NCBI RefSeq assembly: GCF_052162025.1 | Contig: NZ_CP197401.1 | Location: forward strand, 2,170,001 to 2,234,000 | Origin: Methylobacter sp015476545 | GTDB taxonomy: Bacteria > Pseudomonadota > Gammaproteobacteria > Methylococcales > Methylomonadaceae | Direction: 5' to 3' | Length of the DNA stretch: 64,000 nucleotides | Shown here: positions 1 to 10,982 of the stretch, one piece after another | How the letters are laid out: every line of letters begins with the position of its first letter | Position numbering within the stretch: position 1 is the stretch's first letter | The notes under the pieces: generated by a model | Databases searched by the model: none | What the model saw: the letters and a program-made list of their open reading frames with translations, nothing else | What the model was told of the DNA's origin: nothing | Program-made: the position numbers and the translations under genes

Positions 1-2
1 AA

Positions 3-2069
3 AATAAACCGATTTTTCTATCAATAGGTTATGCCACCTGTCATTGGTGCCATGTCATGGAAGAGGAAAGTTTTGAAAGTCTTTATATTGCAAAAATCCT
101 CAATGACGACTTCATCTCCATCAAGGTAGACAGGGAGCAGTACCCCGACATAGACCAGATTTATATGACAGCCGTCACCATGATGACCGGGCATGGCGGC
201 TGGCCGATGTCGTCATTCCTAACGCATCAAGGCAAACCCTTTTTCGGCGGCACTTATTATCCGGCAGAAACATTTGCCAATTTGCTATTGCAGATCTCGC
301 AGGTTTGGCGCAGCCAGCAGCAAATACTGATCGATCAGGCCGAGCAGCTGGCCGATGCGCTGGATCGTGTCACGGCCGCTCAGCGCCGGGTCAGCAAACT
401 GGACTCTTCGGCCATGCAGGCGGCGATCGGCCAGTTGCTTGAGCACTACGATGCCGAAAATGGCGGCTTCAGTCCGGCGCCGAAGTTTCCCAGCGAACCG
501 GTTTTGTTGCTGCTGCTTCAGGCCTATGAGCGAAATCTCGATCCGGCGCTATTTTCCGCTTTGAATCACACGTTGTCGGCGATGGCGCAAGGGGGCATTT
601 ATGACCAGATTGGCGGCGGATTTCACCGTTATGCCACCGATGCGCATTGGCTGGTGCCGCATTTTGAAAAAATGCTCTACAACCAGGCCTATCTTGCCAG
701 AGTCTATACGCATGCCTACGCGCTGACCGGCAATCCGCTCTATGCGCGAATCGTCAAACACACGCTCGATTATGTGCTGCGCGAGATGACGACTCCGGAA
801 GGCGTATTTTATTCCGCAACCGACGCCGACAGCGAAGGCCGGGAGGGTGCGTTTTTTATCTGGACGGTAGATGAAGTTAAATCCGTGCTGCCGCCTGACG
901 ATGCTTTGTTCGTCATAAATACCTTCGGCCTGACGCCGAAAGGCAATTTTGAAGGCAAGAATATTTTTCACCTGCCTCGCTCGCTGGATGACATCGCCAG
1001 GGATGAAGGCGTCAGCCTGGAACAATTATTTAATAGACTCGATCCGCTGCTGGAAAAACTCAGGCTTTATCGCGCAAAACGCATTCCGCCGCTGACAGAT
1101 AACAAAATCATCGTTGCCTGGAACGCCATGCTGATCACGGCGCTGGCCGAGGCCGGCGACAGGCTGGCTGAGCCGCGCTATATCGATGCCGCCAGGCGCG
1201 CCGCCGGTACGCTGTGGAAGAAGCAACGGCTCAAAGATGGCGTGTTGTGGCGCGTCAGTCTCGATAATAAGTCATCCATTCCAGCTCGCCAGGACGACTA
1301 TGTCCATTTCAGTGAGGCTTTGCTGGCGCTTTATGATATCAGCGGCGAGCCGTTGTTTCTGCAGCAAGCCCAGGCGCTTGCCGATGAAATGCTGGAGAAG
1401 TTTCTGGACAGTGCTTCCGGCGCGTTGGTGATGGGACGGGAGCGACTATTGTTCCATCATCCCAAAGACAGCTATGACGGTGCGCTGCCTTCCGGCAATG
1501 CCGTTGCCGTGCGTGTGCTTTCAAGGCTGGCCAGGCGCACGGGAGAGCTTGTCTATGCTGACCATGCGGCAAAAATCGTTCAGGCTTTCGCGGACGATAT
1601 CAATCGACAGCCTTCAGCTTTTGCTTATCTGTTGGCGCAGCTCGATGAAATGCAACATGGCGAGATCGGGCCTCGCCAATATGTTGCGCGCGGCGCTGTC
1701 AAAATTGAGGCAAAACGCATAAAACAGCCGCGCAAAAGCACTGTGATAATCGATCTGGAGATCAAAGAAGGCTGGCACATCAACGCCCATGAGCCGTTAC
1801 AGCAAACGACGACGGTGGCTACGGAGATAAATCTGGCAAAAGGCTCGTCATGGACTATTGATGCGGCGACTTATCCCAAGCCGGTGTTAAGGACGCTGCC
1901 GTTCGATAAAAATCCATTGGCACTTTATGAGGGTCGGGTACACCTGCAGGCCGAACTTTCCCGTCATGATGACGGAAGCTATGAGCCTATCAAGCTGAAT
2001 CTGCAGCTTCAGGCTTGTGACCAAAATAGCTGCCAATCGCCCGAAACTGTGGTTTTAACGGTCTATTAA
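3..2069 (+). CDS. YyaL-like thioredoxin-domain protein, 5' end outside window
   Basis: The reading frame is open from the left edge and the true start lies upstream. The first visible residues contain a Cys-His-Trp-Cys active site followed by VMEEESF, the signature of the DUF255/YyaL (SPATA20) family: an N-terminal thioredoxin fold followed by an (alpha/alpha)6 barrel resembling N-acylglucosamine epimerases. The last 120 or so residues are extra for this family. They look like the N-terminal domain of DsbD, with a Cys-x4-Cys pair in LQACDQNSCQSP. Family members are thought to act in thiol redox chemistry, but the substrate is unknown. The fusion suggests an envelope thiol-exchange role, which cannot be tested here because any signal peptide is missing. 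The gene overlaps the convergent DsbA-fold gene by 4 bases. Confidence 0.88.
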   Translation, partial: NKPIFLSIGYATCHWCHVMEEESFESLYIAKILNDDFISIKVDREQYPDIDQIYMTAVTMMTGHGGWPMSSFLTHQGKPFFGGTYYPAETFANLLLQISQVWRSQQQILIDQAEQLADALDRVTAAQRRVSKLDSSAMQAAIGQLLEHYDAENGGFSPAPKFPSEPVLLLLLQAYERNLDPALFSALNHTLSAMAQGGIYDQIGGGFHRYATDAHWLVPHFEKMLYNQAYLARVYTHAYALTGNPLYARIVKHTLDYVLREMTTPEGVFYSATDADSEGREGAFFIWTVDEVKSVLPPDDALFVINTFGLTPKGNFEGKNIFHLPRSLDDIARDEGVSLEQLFNRLDPLLEKLRLYRAKRIPPLTDNKIIVAWNAMLITALAEAGDRLAEPRYIDAARRAAGTLWKKQRLKDGVLWRVSLDNKSSIPARQDDYVHFSEALLALYDISGEPLFLQQAQALADEMLEKFLDSASGALVMGRERLLFHHPKDSYDGALPSGNAVAVRVLSRLARRTGELVYADHAAKIVQAFADDINRQPSAFAYLLAQLDEMQHGEIGPRQYVARGAVKIEAKRIKQPRKSTVIIDLEIKEGWHINAHEPLQQTTTVATEINLAKGSSWTIDAATYPKPVLRTLPFDKNPLALYEGRVHLQAELSRHDDGSYEPIKLNLQLQACDQNSCQSPETVVLTVY

Positions 2070-2680
2070 CAGCCTTTTATATCGTCAAGCATGGTTCTGT
2101 AATTGAGATAGTCGACCGCTACAGGCGAAATTTTGCCATTCTGCTCCAGGATCAGCGATGGATAAGAACAGACGCCAAAACGTCTGGCCATCTTGATTTC
2201 CTGCTGCAGTTGCCTGTCAATTTCATGACTGCGATAGTCAAGCTCGAATTGCTTGCTGTCTAAATTCGCCTGGTTGGCGCACTCGAACAATGTGGAATCG
2301 AGCGCCGGATTTTTGGCGTGCTGATAATAAGCCTCCTGAATGCGGGCTAAAAGCCTGTCTTCAAATTCAATCCCTTGTTTTCTCGCTGCCAATAATGACC
2401 GGCAGGCTGGGTAGGTCGACCTAATAGGCGTGTTATTGCTCCAGAATGCAAAATTGAATCTAACGCCCGGCACCGTTTGCTCGATGCGATGCCATGCCTG
2501 TTGTATGCTTTGCTGCAGGGCAAGGGGCATGGGTTCTGTCGAGTCGGGGGCAAGTCCGCCCAAAAGTCTTTTAAACTCGATGTCCGGTGGTAATGCCTGC
2601 TTTAGTGCGGACAAGCTGGTCTTGAAAGCGTAACACCAACTGCACAGCGGATCGTGTATATAATATAGGCTGGTATCCAT
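2066..2680 (-). CDS. DsbA-family (FrnE-like) thioredoxin-fold protein
   Basis: Protein of about 204 residues with a Cys-Ser-Trp-Cys motif near the N-terminus (HDPLCSWCYAFK) and the helical insertion typical of DsbA/FrnE-like oxidoreductases. No signal peptide is visible, so it is probably cytoplasmic. I prefer the ATG at 2680 to the one at 2686, because an AGGA sits at proper spacing only for the inner codon. It converges on the YyaL-like gene and overlaps it by 4 bases; both are thiol-disulfide proteins, which may be a functional link. The exact substrate cannot be told from the sequence. Confidence 0.85.
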   Translation of the reverse strand: MDTSLYYIHDPLCSWCYAFKTSLSALKQALPPDIEFKRLLGGLAPDSTEPMPLALQQSIQQAWHRIEQTVPGVRFNFAFWSNNTPIRSTYPACRSLLAARKQGIEFEDRLLARIQEAYYQHAKNPALDSTLFECANQANLDSKQFELDYRSHEIDRQLQQEIKMARRFGVCSYPSLILEQNGKISPVAVDYLNYRTMLDDIKGC

Positions 2681-2704
2681 TTTCATCCTGGTGATAGTTT
2701 AAAC

Positions 2705-3058
2705 ATGCAGGCCGATTCAAATAAAATTTGCGACATCGCCGATCTTGAAGCCGGCCAATGCCGTCAATTCAATTATACCAATGCATCGGGTGTACTGGTT
2801 GAGGCGCTGCTGGTGAAAACGCTTGATGCGGTAAAAGCCTATCAAAATGCCTGTCCTCATTGGGAAGTGGAGATGAACTGGAAGCCGGATGAGTTTCTTA
2901 ACCCTGAGCGGACGCATATCAGCTGCGCCATTCATGGCGCCTTGTTTAGAATTGATGACGGCTTATGTGTGTTCGGGCCTTGCGTCAGGCAAAAACTAAC
3001 ACCGGTTCCTGTCCAGGTTTTGGACGGGGCTGTTTATTTATCGGCGCATGGGCGATAA
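2705..3058 (+). CDS. Rieske [2Fe-2S] ferredoxin-like protein
   Basis: Small protein of 117 residues with the two halves of a Rieske cluster site, Cys-Pro-His (NACPHWE) and Cys-Ala-Ile-His (ISCAIHGALF). The length fits a stand-alone Rieske ferredoxin rather than an oxygenase subunit. It probably passes electrons to an unidentified partner. It is divergent from the DsbA-fold gene with only 24 bases between the two starts, so their promoters must overlap. No oxygenase gene is adjacent. Confidence 0.85.
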   Translation: MQADSNKICDIADLEAGQCRQFNYTNASGVLVEALLVKTLDAVKAYQNACPHWEVEMNWKPDEFLNPERTHISCAIHGALFRIDDGLCVFGPCVRQKLTPVPVQVLDGAVYLSAHGR

Positions 3059-3134
3059 ATTACGATGATTTAACTGCAGATCCTCATAGATTAGTTTATT
3101 TGCAGTATAATTAATGAGCTGTCCCAGGGAGGGT

Positions 3135-3335
3135 ATGACAGAATTTCAGCATAGAATTTCCGGCACATCAATGATCTACTTATCATCAACAGCGGTTATC
3201 GTCCAATTGGGAATTGGCGGTATGGCGCGCAATACGGTTGCCCAATACATCCGAAAAGAATCAGGCAATCAGTCAACAGGCATTAATGTTTTGATACATG
3301 AAGTAAATAAACAGTCCTTCGGTTTCAGAGGCTAA
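3135..3335 (+). CDS. Small hypothetical ORF upstream of birA
   Basis: An open frame of 66 codons from the ATG at 3135 (or 73 from 3114) fills the gap between the Rieske gene and birA and stops 4 bases before the birA start. A purine-rich AGGGAGG lies just upstream of the 3135 ATG, with a rather short spacer. I recognise no family or domain. It may be a chance ORF in a leader region. Confidence 0.2.
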   Translation: MTEFQHRISGTSMIYLSSTAVIVQLGIGGMARNTVAQYIRKESGNQSTGINVLIHEVNKQSFGFRG

Positions 3336-3339
3336 AGTT

Positions 3340-4335
3340 GTGGTTATTTCTGAAAAACAAAAGAAAATTCTGGCTATTCTTGCAGACGGCCAATTTCATT
3401 CCGGAACCGAACTGGCTCGCGTCATGAAGCTCAGTCGCGCAGCGGTATGGAAGCAGTTAAACAGCCTGACTGAGTTGGGCCTGCAACATTCGGCAGTCAG
3501 AGGTAAAGGTTACCGGCTGGACAAACCGCTTGAGCTGCTTGTGCATGCCGAAATCGATGAAGTGCTGAGCGATCGGACCCGCGAGCTGATTTCATCACTT
3601 GAAATTCATGACCGTATCCATTCCACGAACAGTTATCTGGTAGATTGCGGACAACATGGCGCGCTGTCCGGCACTGTCTGTTTCGCAGAGCATCAAACCG
3701 CCGGCAAAGGCAGGCGGGGACGGCAATGGATATCGCCTTACGGCAGTAATATTTATCTGTCTATACTGTGGCGTTTCCAGCAGGGCCCTGCCGCCATTTC
3801 AGGATTGAGCCTGGCTATCGGCGTAGCGGTCATGCGGGCTTTAAGACAGCATGATATTGAGGATGTCGGCCTGAAATGGCCTAATGACATCTACAGCCAG
3901 GGTAAAAAGCTGGGCGGTATTCTGGTCGAGGTTTCAGGCGAAACCGATGGCCCGTGTTCGGCTGTGATCGGCTTGGGCCTGAATTTATTTTTGCCCGAAC
4001 CTGAGGCTGAAAGCATTACCCAGGCATGGACTGATCTGAGTAAAGTGACCGGTTGGCAGCAACTCTCCAGAAACAGGCTGGCTGGTCTTTTATTGGAACA
4101 TCTGATAGCGGTTATTGCGGATTTTGAGGGGGTCGGCATTAAAGCTTATGTCGATGAATGGCGCAGTTATGATTGCCTGAAAGGCAAAGCGGCGACACTG
4201 TTTATCGCCACGCAGCAATTCGAGGGCACTGTTGAAGGCATAGATGATGACGGGCTGTTGTTGATTAAACGGTTGGATGGCCATGTCCAGGCTTTTGCTT
4301 CCGGCGAAGTCAGCTTCAGCGGTTATTTGCCATGA
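3340..4335 (+). CDS. birA: Biotin-protein ligase / biotin operon repressor
   Basis: Bifunctional BirA of 331 residues. The N-terminal winged helix-turn-helix (about residues 1-60, GTELARVMKLSRAAVWKQL) binds DNA. The catalytic domain carries the biotinyl-AMP loop GKGRRGRQW, the KWPNDI segment and KLGGILVE, and a C-terminal SH3-like domain follows. It activates biotin with ATP and attaches it to the acetyl-CoA carboxylase carrier protein. The start is a GTG at 3340, supported by AGAGG 8 bases upstream. It overlaps coaX by 4 bases (ATGA) and forms an operon with coaX and the SPOR gene. Confidence 0.95.
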   Translation: MVISEKQKKILAILADGQFHSGTELARVMKLSRAAVWKQLNSLTELGLQHSAVRGKGYRLDKPLELLVHAEIDEVLSDRTRELISSLEIHDRIHSTNSYLVDCGQHGALSGTVCFAEHQTAGKGRRGRQWISPYGSNIYLSILWRFQQGPAAISGLSLAIGVAVMRALRQHDIEDVGLKWPNDIYSQGKKLGGILVEVSGETDGPCSAVIGLGLNLFLPEPEAESITQAWTDLSKVTGWQQLSRNRLAGLLLEHLIAVIADFEGVGIKAYVDEWRSYDCLKGKAATLFIATQQFEGTVEGIDDDGLLLIKRLDGHVQAFASGEVSFSGYLP

Positions 4336-5063
4336 ATTTGCTGATCGATATAGGCAATACCCGGCTGAAATGGGGCATGGCCAACGGCTATCAAATCATT
4401 GCCGGACAGCCGCTCGTCCATGATCAGGTGGTGCGGCATGAGCTTGTGAATATCTGGGAAAAAATCTCTCCGCCTCAACGGATCGCCATCGCCTGCGTCA
4501 GTGCAGGGCAACTGCTTGAACAGGTTCGTTCAGTTGCTCTTGAGCTTTGGCCTGGTATGGATATCATCTCGGCCAAAGCTCAAGCACAGGCATTCGGTGT
4601 ACAGAATGCCTATGAAAATCCGGAAAAACTTGGCGTTGACCGCTGGCTGTCGCTGGTGGCCGTCCGGCATTTCTATCCGGGGCCAGCCTGCGTGATCGAT
4701 TGCGGCACGGCAATAACCGTGGATGTGCTTGATACGTATGGCAAGCATCAAGGCGGCTTGATCAGCCCCGGATTGATGCTGATGAAAAAATCGCTCTCGC
4801 TGGGAACCGAGCAGCTACAATTCAGTGAAACGCATCATGCGTTCGGGCTTGCGACGAACACGGCAGCAGCCATCTATAGCGGCACCTTATCGGCCGCAGT
4901 CGGGCTGATCGAGCATGTAGTGGCCCGGCAACCGGACAATATGCAAGTGATCTTGACAGGGGGCGACGCACAGCTTGTCGCTGAGCGGCTTGTTTTCAAA
5001 CCGGTCATCGACGCCGATATTGTGTTGCGTGGACTGTCCATAATCTTGAAGAGTGACGAATGA
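4332..5063 (+). CDS. coaX: Type III pantothenate kinase
   Basis: CoaX of 243 residues, catalysing ATP-dependent phosphorylation of pantothenate, the first step of coenzyme A synthesis. The ASKHA-fold markers are visible: LLIDIGNTRLKWG at the N-terminus (phosphate 1 loop), DCGTAITVD in the middle (phosphate 2) and GGLISPGL. Length is normal for the family. It is translationally coupled to birA upstream and to the SPOR-domain gene downstream by 4-base overlaps. The birA-coaX order is common in gammaproteobacteria. Confidence 0.95.
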   Translation: MNLLIDIGNTRLKWGMANGYQIIAGQPLVHDQVVRHELVNIWEKISPPQRIAIACVSAGQLLEQVRSVALELWPGMDIISAKAQAQAFGVQNAYENPEKLGVDRWLSLVAVRHFYPGPACVIDCGTAITVDVLDTYGKHQGGLISPGLMLMKKSLSLGTEQLQFSETHHAFGLATNTAAAIYSGTLSAAVGLIEHVVARQPDNMQVILTGGDAQLVAERLVFKPVIDADIVLRGLSIILKSDE

Positions 5064-6022
5064 AATTTTTTTTGTTTTTAGTGGCGCTGGCTAATGTCGG
5101 ACTGTTCATGTGGGAATATAAACAGGGCGCTTTCGAACCATCGGCCGATATCGCCGAGCAATACGATTCGCCGGACCAGGAAAGCATTCTATTGGTCAGC
5201 GAGCTAAAAAATGCCCAGCAAGCTCAGGCATCCGGACCTAAGCCGGATACAGCAGCAGATCCGAGGAAAACTTCGGCAGCCACGGTCCCATCAGTTTCAT
5301 TGAAGGGTTTAGAGGCTCCTGATAATAATTTGCTGGCTGAGCAATTGAGTCTGCCCATGGACAAGCTTGTGGTCGAGGCAGGTTTGTCTGCTGGAAACAG
5401 CGCCGCTCGTCCGGCTGAGCAGAAAAAAGCGGAAAAAGCGCTGCCTGAATCCGCTCATGCTGACAAGGAAAAGTCAGGTCAGCCAAGGCTTGAATCCAAG
5501 CCCGTTCAGCCAATTATTGCCGCCGCTGAAAAAGCCCAAGACAATGACGCTGCAGACGAACCGGCCAGTTGTTATGAAGCCGGGCCTTTCGCCAACGGCA
5601 ATGCCTATCAGCTTTGGAAAAGAGAGTTGAATGCGCCCAAGGAAGCCATTAAATCGCTGAGCCGCGACGGCGAGGTGATCAGTGATTATCTGGTTTACTA
5701 TCCGGCCGCGGAAACCAGACAGCAGGCCGAGGCCAACCTGAAAATGATCAAGGACAAAGGCATCAATGATCTTTGGCTTTTGACAAAGGGTAAAGATAAT
5801 GGCTTGATTTCGTTAGGCGTATTCAAAAACGAAAGCCGGGCTCTGGCGATGAAGAGCCAGTTGCTGGCCAAGGGCATTCAGGCCGAAGTCAAGCCCCGAT
5901 ATACCCTAAAACCCCAGAAATACGCCCAGATTAAAGCGGGCGGCAAGGTTCAGGAGCGCCTGAATGTCATGAAGCAAACTTACCCGGCTGTCGTCGTCAA
6001 ACAAATCAATCAGTGCTGGTAA
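5060..6022 (+). CDS. SPOR-domain inner-membrane protein
   Basis: Protein of 320 residues with a short N-terminal membrane segment (FFLFLVALANVGLFMW), a long Ala/Pro/Lys-rich linker and a C-terminal region of about 80 residues that fits a SPOR repeat (QQAEANLKMIKDKGI through IQAEVKPRY). SPOR domains bind septal peptidoglycan lacking stem peptides, so a role at the division site is likely. It is the third gene of the birA-coaX operon and overlaps coaX by 4 bases. Its end overlaps the convergent ctaA by 17 bases. Confidence 0.82.
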   Translation: MKFFLFLVALANVGLFMWEYKQGAFEPSADIAEQYDSPDQESILLVSELKNAQQAQASGPKPDTAADPRKTSAATVPSVSLKGLEAPDNNLLAEQLSLPMDKLVVEAGLSAGNSAARPAEQKKAEKALPESAHADKEKSGQPRLESKPVQPIIAAAEKAQDNDAADEPASCYEAGPFANGNAYQLWKRELNAPKEAIKSLSRDGEVISDYLVYYPAAETRQQAEANLKMIKDKGINDLWLLTKGKDNGLISLGVFKNESRALAMKSQLLAKGIQAEVKPRYTLKPQKYAQIKAGGKVQERLNVMKQTYPAVVVKQINQCW

Positions 6023-7019
6023 TCCGCGAATGGCCGGGCTTTAAAACTGCCGGTTTATTTGTAGAATAACTCAGGCATATAAACAGGAAAAACTGTGCGC
6101 CGAAGATCAGGTTGGCCATTAATAAATGCACGGGTTGGGCAACCGCCGGCATGCCCAGCCTGTCCAGCGTGATGCCTGCGATGATGGCGGTCACAATCAG
6201 TCCGATAAGCGCAAAGCCGGTGCGCAGCAAAATGCTTTGCTTATCGACTGACTGGTAAACTTTCCAGACCAGCCAGAGGTTGGTAAATAAAATAATCGAC
6301 GAGAAGGAACGGTGGATATAAAAAATGACAGGAAAATCGTCGCGCCAGAACTGGCGATCGATATAGGCGTGTTCATGCGCAATAAAATCCACCGCTTCGC
6401 GCACCTGGGTGCCCATGGCAACCTGCGTTAAAGTCATGATCATGGCGACGATCAAAACGGCCCGGAACTTCTCGGGCAACCCTTGAGTGTCTATCCGGCC
6501 TATAAAGTCGCGTTGCGATCGGGCAATCGTATAAATGAGCAGGGCGACTATGAACAAAGCCAGCAGCATATGCAGCGTGATCATGATTGGCTTCAGATTG
6601 CTGGCGACCACGGTGGAACCCAGCCATCCTTGGAAACCGACCAGAAAAAACACACTTAAGGATAAATAAAAGACGGTTTTGTCGGATTTCAGGTAAATGC
6701 GCGATGACCAGACAGTCAGGAAAATCAGGAATCCTACCGTCACGCCAACCAGGCGGTTGGTATATTCGGTCCAGGTTTTCACCGGGTTGAATTGCGTGCT
6801 TTCATAGCCGCGTTCGGCATAGATTTCATGATAATTGGCCGGCAACTGTGATTCTTCGGTTGGCGGAACCCATTGTCCGAAGCAGGTCGGCCAATCGGGG
6901 CATCCCATGCCCGCTCCGGAGGCTCTTACAATCCCGCCTACGAGAATGACAAAATAAACGGCGAAAATAGTCAAGGTGCCCAGGCGGCGAAAACGTATGG
7001 CTGCTTGTGTATTCATCAT
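6006..7019 (-). CDS. ctaA: Heme A synthase (COX15/CtaA)
   Basis: Polytopic membrane protein of 337 residues with the COX15/CtaA signature near the N-terminus (VRASGAGMGCPDWPTCFGQWVPP) and conserved histidines in transmembrane helices (the TLHMLL and YIHRSFS segments, and the C-terminal VHLLMANL). It converts heme O to heme A for an aa3-type cytochrome oxidase. This implies that such an oxidase is encoded elsewhere; no ctaB or cox genes are next to it. It begins with two consecutive ATG codons. Confidence 0.93.
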   Translation of the reverse strand: MMNTQAAIRFRRLGTLTIFAVYFVILVGGIVRASGAGMGCPDWPTCFGQWVPPTEESQLPANYHEIYAERGYESTQFNPVKTWTEYTNRLVGVTVGFLIFLTVWSSRIYLKSDKTVFYLSLSVFFLVGFQGWLGSTVVASNLKPIMITLHMLLALFIVALLIYTIARSQRDFIGRIDTQGLPEKFRAVLIVAMIMTLTQVAMGTQVREAVDFIAHEHAYIDRQFWRDDFPVIFYIHRSFSSIILFTNLWLVWKVYQSVDKQSILLRTGFALIGLIVTAIIAGITLDRLGMPAVAQPVHLLMANLIFGAQFFLFICLSYSTNKPAVLKPGHSRITSTD

Positions 7020-7250
7020 AGTTTTATCAGGGTGCTGCTGTTTAGGAAAGCATGCTCTTTGCTAATTCAATTTCATCTGAAATACTTTCAATTCCGGTAT
7101 TTCAGCATCGGTTGCAAGACTCGGCTTGCCAAAAGCGGGAGTTGAAGAGCAGTCAATCCGGCATGCCGGACGATCAGTTCCCGCGATGTTCTGCAAGAAA
7201 GCTACTTGCATGATATCGATATAAGGAAGGTCTAATGTACACGCGTAAAA
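7020..7250. other. Intergenic region upstream of ctaA
   Basis: About 230 bases between the ctaA start and the ygfZ stop, which are on the same strand. It should hold the ctaA promoter, but I see no convincing -35/-10 pair and no gene. Short open frames here have no recognisable product. Confidence 0.5.
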
Positions 7251-8249
7251 TTATAACGTTAATACCGTGACCTTGTCCTGATCTTGATTGTTTAAGGCCA
7301 GATTATAAGTATTCGCATCGGACACTTGCAGAACGATAAGCATTTTATAAACATTGTTTCTGGCTTGCGCCGTGAGTACCGTGCCAATGCTTTGTTCTGA
7401 TTCCGCGTTCTTGTCCATGATTGCCGTATTGGGCTGGGGCGCGGTTGCTGATTTGCATTCAGCCAGGAACATTTCCCGTTTGGTTTTGCCGAGATAGTGG
7501 GTGCGGGCCACAATTTCCTGGCCGGTGTAGCAGCCTTTGTTGAAACTGATGCCGCCCAATTTATCCAGGTTGAGCATTTGCGGAATAAATTCCTCTGACG
7601 TTTCGGGCGTCAGCCACGGAAGGCCTGCGGTAATGTCCAGATAGCGCCATTGCGCCGAGCTTTCCGGCTGGAAGCCTTGATCGCCGGTCCATGTTTTCCA
7701 AAGCATTATCGCCGCCTCCGGCTCTGATATAACCAGATACCGGCTTTGTTCGGGCGAAATATTGATAAAGACGGCATTTTGCTGGCTGGTTGCAAACAAC
7801 CGCTCAGGCAAGGATAAGCCGCTCGGCTGCCCGGCGGGACAGCAGAGCCCTATCAGGCATAGTTCATCCGAGCTATCGATTAATTGCACATCGGACCTCA
7901 GGATGTACTTTTGCAGTCGCTCTTTAACCGATCCCAGCAATGCCTTCGGCAAAATCAGAAGGAAGGCATCGGTTTTTTTAACCAGCAAAAAAGTTGTAAT
8001 GACGCGCCCTTTCGGGTTGCACAGAGCGCCGACACTGCTTTGAGTTTCAGTAATATCATCGATATTGCAGGTGATCTGCCCTTGCAGGAACTTTGCCGCA
8101 TCTTTTCCGGCTACAGTCAGAACAGCCAGCTCAGAGATGGCAAAGATATGTTTTTCGCTGTCAGGGGAAATAGCAGGGAAAGCAATATCGCCCTCATCTT
8201 TAAATGTGGCATGTTCGGTGCTTAGAAAATTTTTCCAGTTTTGATCCAT
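7251..8249 (-). CDS. ygfZ: Folate-binding Fe-S cluster repair protein YgfZ
   Basis: Protein of 332 residues of the GcvT-like YgfZ family with the diagnostic KGCYTGQEIVAR motif, where the Cys is the conserved thiol, in the second half. The family binds tetrahydrofolate and supports assembly or repair of Fe-S enzymes such as MiaB and succinate dehydrogenase. It is divergent from the sdh operon across a 170-base gap, and sdhE lies at the end of that operon. This is a sensible neighbourhood, because both YgfZ and SdhE support succinate dehydrogenase maturation. Confidence 0.92.
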   Translation of the reverse strand: MDQNWKNFLSTEHATFKDEGDIAFPAISPDSEKHIFAISELAVLTVAGKDAAKFLQGQITCNIDDITETQSSVGALCNPKGRVITTFLLVKKTDAFLLILPKALLGSVKERLQKYILRSDVQLIDSSDELCLIGLCCPAGQPSGLSLPERLFATSQQNAVFINISPEQSRYLVISEPEAAIMLWKTWTGDQGFQPESSAQWRYLDITAGLPWLTPETSEEFIPQMLNLDKLGGISFNKGCYTGQEIVARTHYLGKTKREMFLAECKSATAPQPNTAIMDKNAESEQSIGTVLTAQARNNVYKMLIVLQVSDANTYNLALNNQDQDKVTVLTL

Positions 8250-8356
8250 GGATGAGATTTTATGGTGGGTGCATTAAGAAGGGCATTGATTATAACGCGC
8301 TTCAAAACTAAGACAAAAAATCAGCCAGCCGCACTACGGATTGGGCATATTTTGTA

Positions 8357-8386
8357 TTGGCTTACCCGTGACCGACAAGGTATTAT
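8357..8386 (+). promoter_or_regulatory. Predicted sigma70 promoter of the sdh operon
   Basis: TTGGCT at 8357-8362 and TATTAT at 8381-8386 are separated by 18 bases and lie 34 bases upstream of the sdhC ATG. The boxes fit a moderate sigma70 promoter and no other pair in the gap fits as well. This is a prediction from sequence only. Confidence 0.4.
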
Positions 8387-8419
8387 TAACTTACCTTATG
8401 GCTTAAATCGTGATGTGTT

Positions 8420-8800
8420 ATGGACCAACAGAAAAAAATCCGGCCACTCTCTCCACATCTGCAGGTTTACAAGCTGCCCCTGAATGCAGTTGCGTCTATT
8501 GTTCACCGTATTACCGGTGTCATATTGTCGATAGGATTGCTGCTGTTCGTAGGCAGTTTGCTGACAATCAGCGTGGGGGAGGATGCATATGTAACCATGC
8601 AAAACCTTATGAATCATGCCCTGGGCACTCTGATCCTCTGGTTATTTATTTATGCGCTGTTCTTTCATCTGTGTCATGGCGTCAGGCATTTAATCTGGGA
8701 TGCCGGCAGCGGATTCGAACGGGAACACATGGACAGGAATGTCTATATCGAACTGATAGCATCGGTCGTTTTGACTGTCGCTGGTTTTTTCTTACTTTAA
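8420..8800 (+). CDS. sdhC: Succinate dehydrogenase cytochrome b556 subunit
   Basis: Membrane anchor of 126 residues with the SdhC signature RPLSPHLQVYK followed by SIVHRITG. By comparison with E. coli, Ser26 and Arg30 fall at the ubiquinone site. Three hydrophobic segments are visible, and a histidine in the HLCHGVRHLIWD segment is the expected heme b ligand. It is the first gene of sdhCDAB-sdhE-ygfX. The Shine-Dalgarno sequence before the ATG is weak. Confidence 0.95.
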   Translation: MDQQKKIRPLSPHLQVYKLPLNAVASIVHRITGVILSIGLLLFVGSLLTISVGEDAYVTMQNLMNHALGTLILWLFIYALFFHLCHGVRHLIWDAGSGFEREHMDRNVYIELIASVVLTVAGFFLL

Positions 8801-8813
8801 GCAGGAGGCTATC

Positions 8814-9194
8814 ATGGATTATCGTACACCGCTTGCCAAAGCCCGGGGCCTGGGTTCTGCAAAGGCCGGAACCGCTCATTGGTGGATGCAGCGAGTCACG
8901 GCTGCCGCGCTTATTCCACTGTCCTTATGGTGGCTGACGTTTATCGGTCATCTGTTAAAGTCATCTTATCCGCAAACTGTAGTCTGGCTGTCAAAACCTT
9001 TGAACAGCGTGCTCATGATCGCCTGGATTCTGGCTGTTTTTTACCATGCCGGCCTGGGTCTGCAAGTGGTCATCGAAGATTATGTCCATACCGAATGGCT
9101 GAAGATTGTTTCCGTGTGGATCGTCAAGCTGGCATTTGTTCTTCTGGCGTTAGTCGCTGTGGTGGCGATCTTTAATATTGGGAAAATGGTATAA
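8814..9194 (+). CDS. sdhD: Succinate dehydrogenase hydrophobic membrane anchor subunit
   Basis: Protein of 126 residues with three membrane segments, starting MDYRTPLAKARGLGSAKAGT, the usual SdhD N-terminus. The segment after the second helix (YHAGLGLQVVIEDYVH) holds the conserved histidine and the Asp-Tyr pair near the quinone site. A strong Shine-Dalgarno (AGGAGG) precedes the ATG. It follows sdhC by 13 bases and precedes sdhA by 3. Confidence 0.95.
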   Translation: MDYRTPLAKARGLGSAKAGTAHWWMQRVTAAALIPLSLWWLTFIGHLLKSSYPQTVVWLSKPLNSVLMIAWILAVFYHAGLGLQVVIEDYVHTEWLKIVSVWIVKLAFVLLALVAVVAIFNIGKMV

Positions 9195-9197
9195 GGC

Positions 9198-10981
<1,784 letters not shown>

Positions 10982-10982
<1 letters not shown>

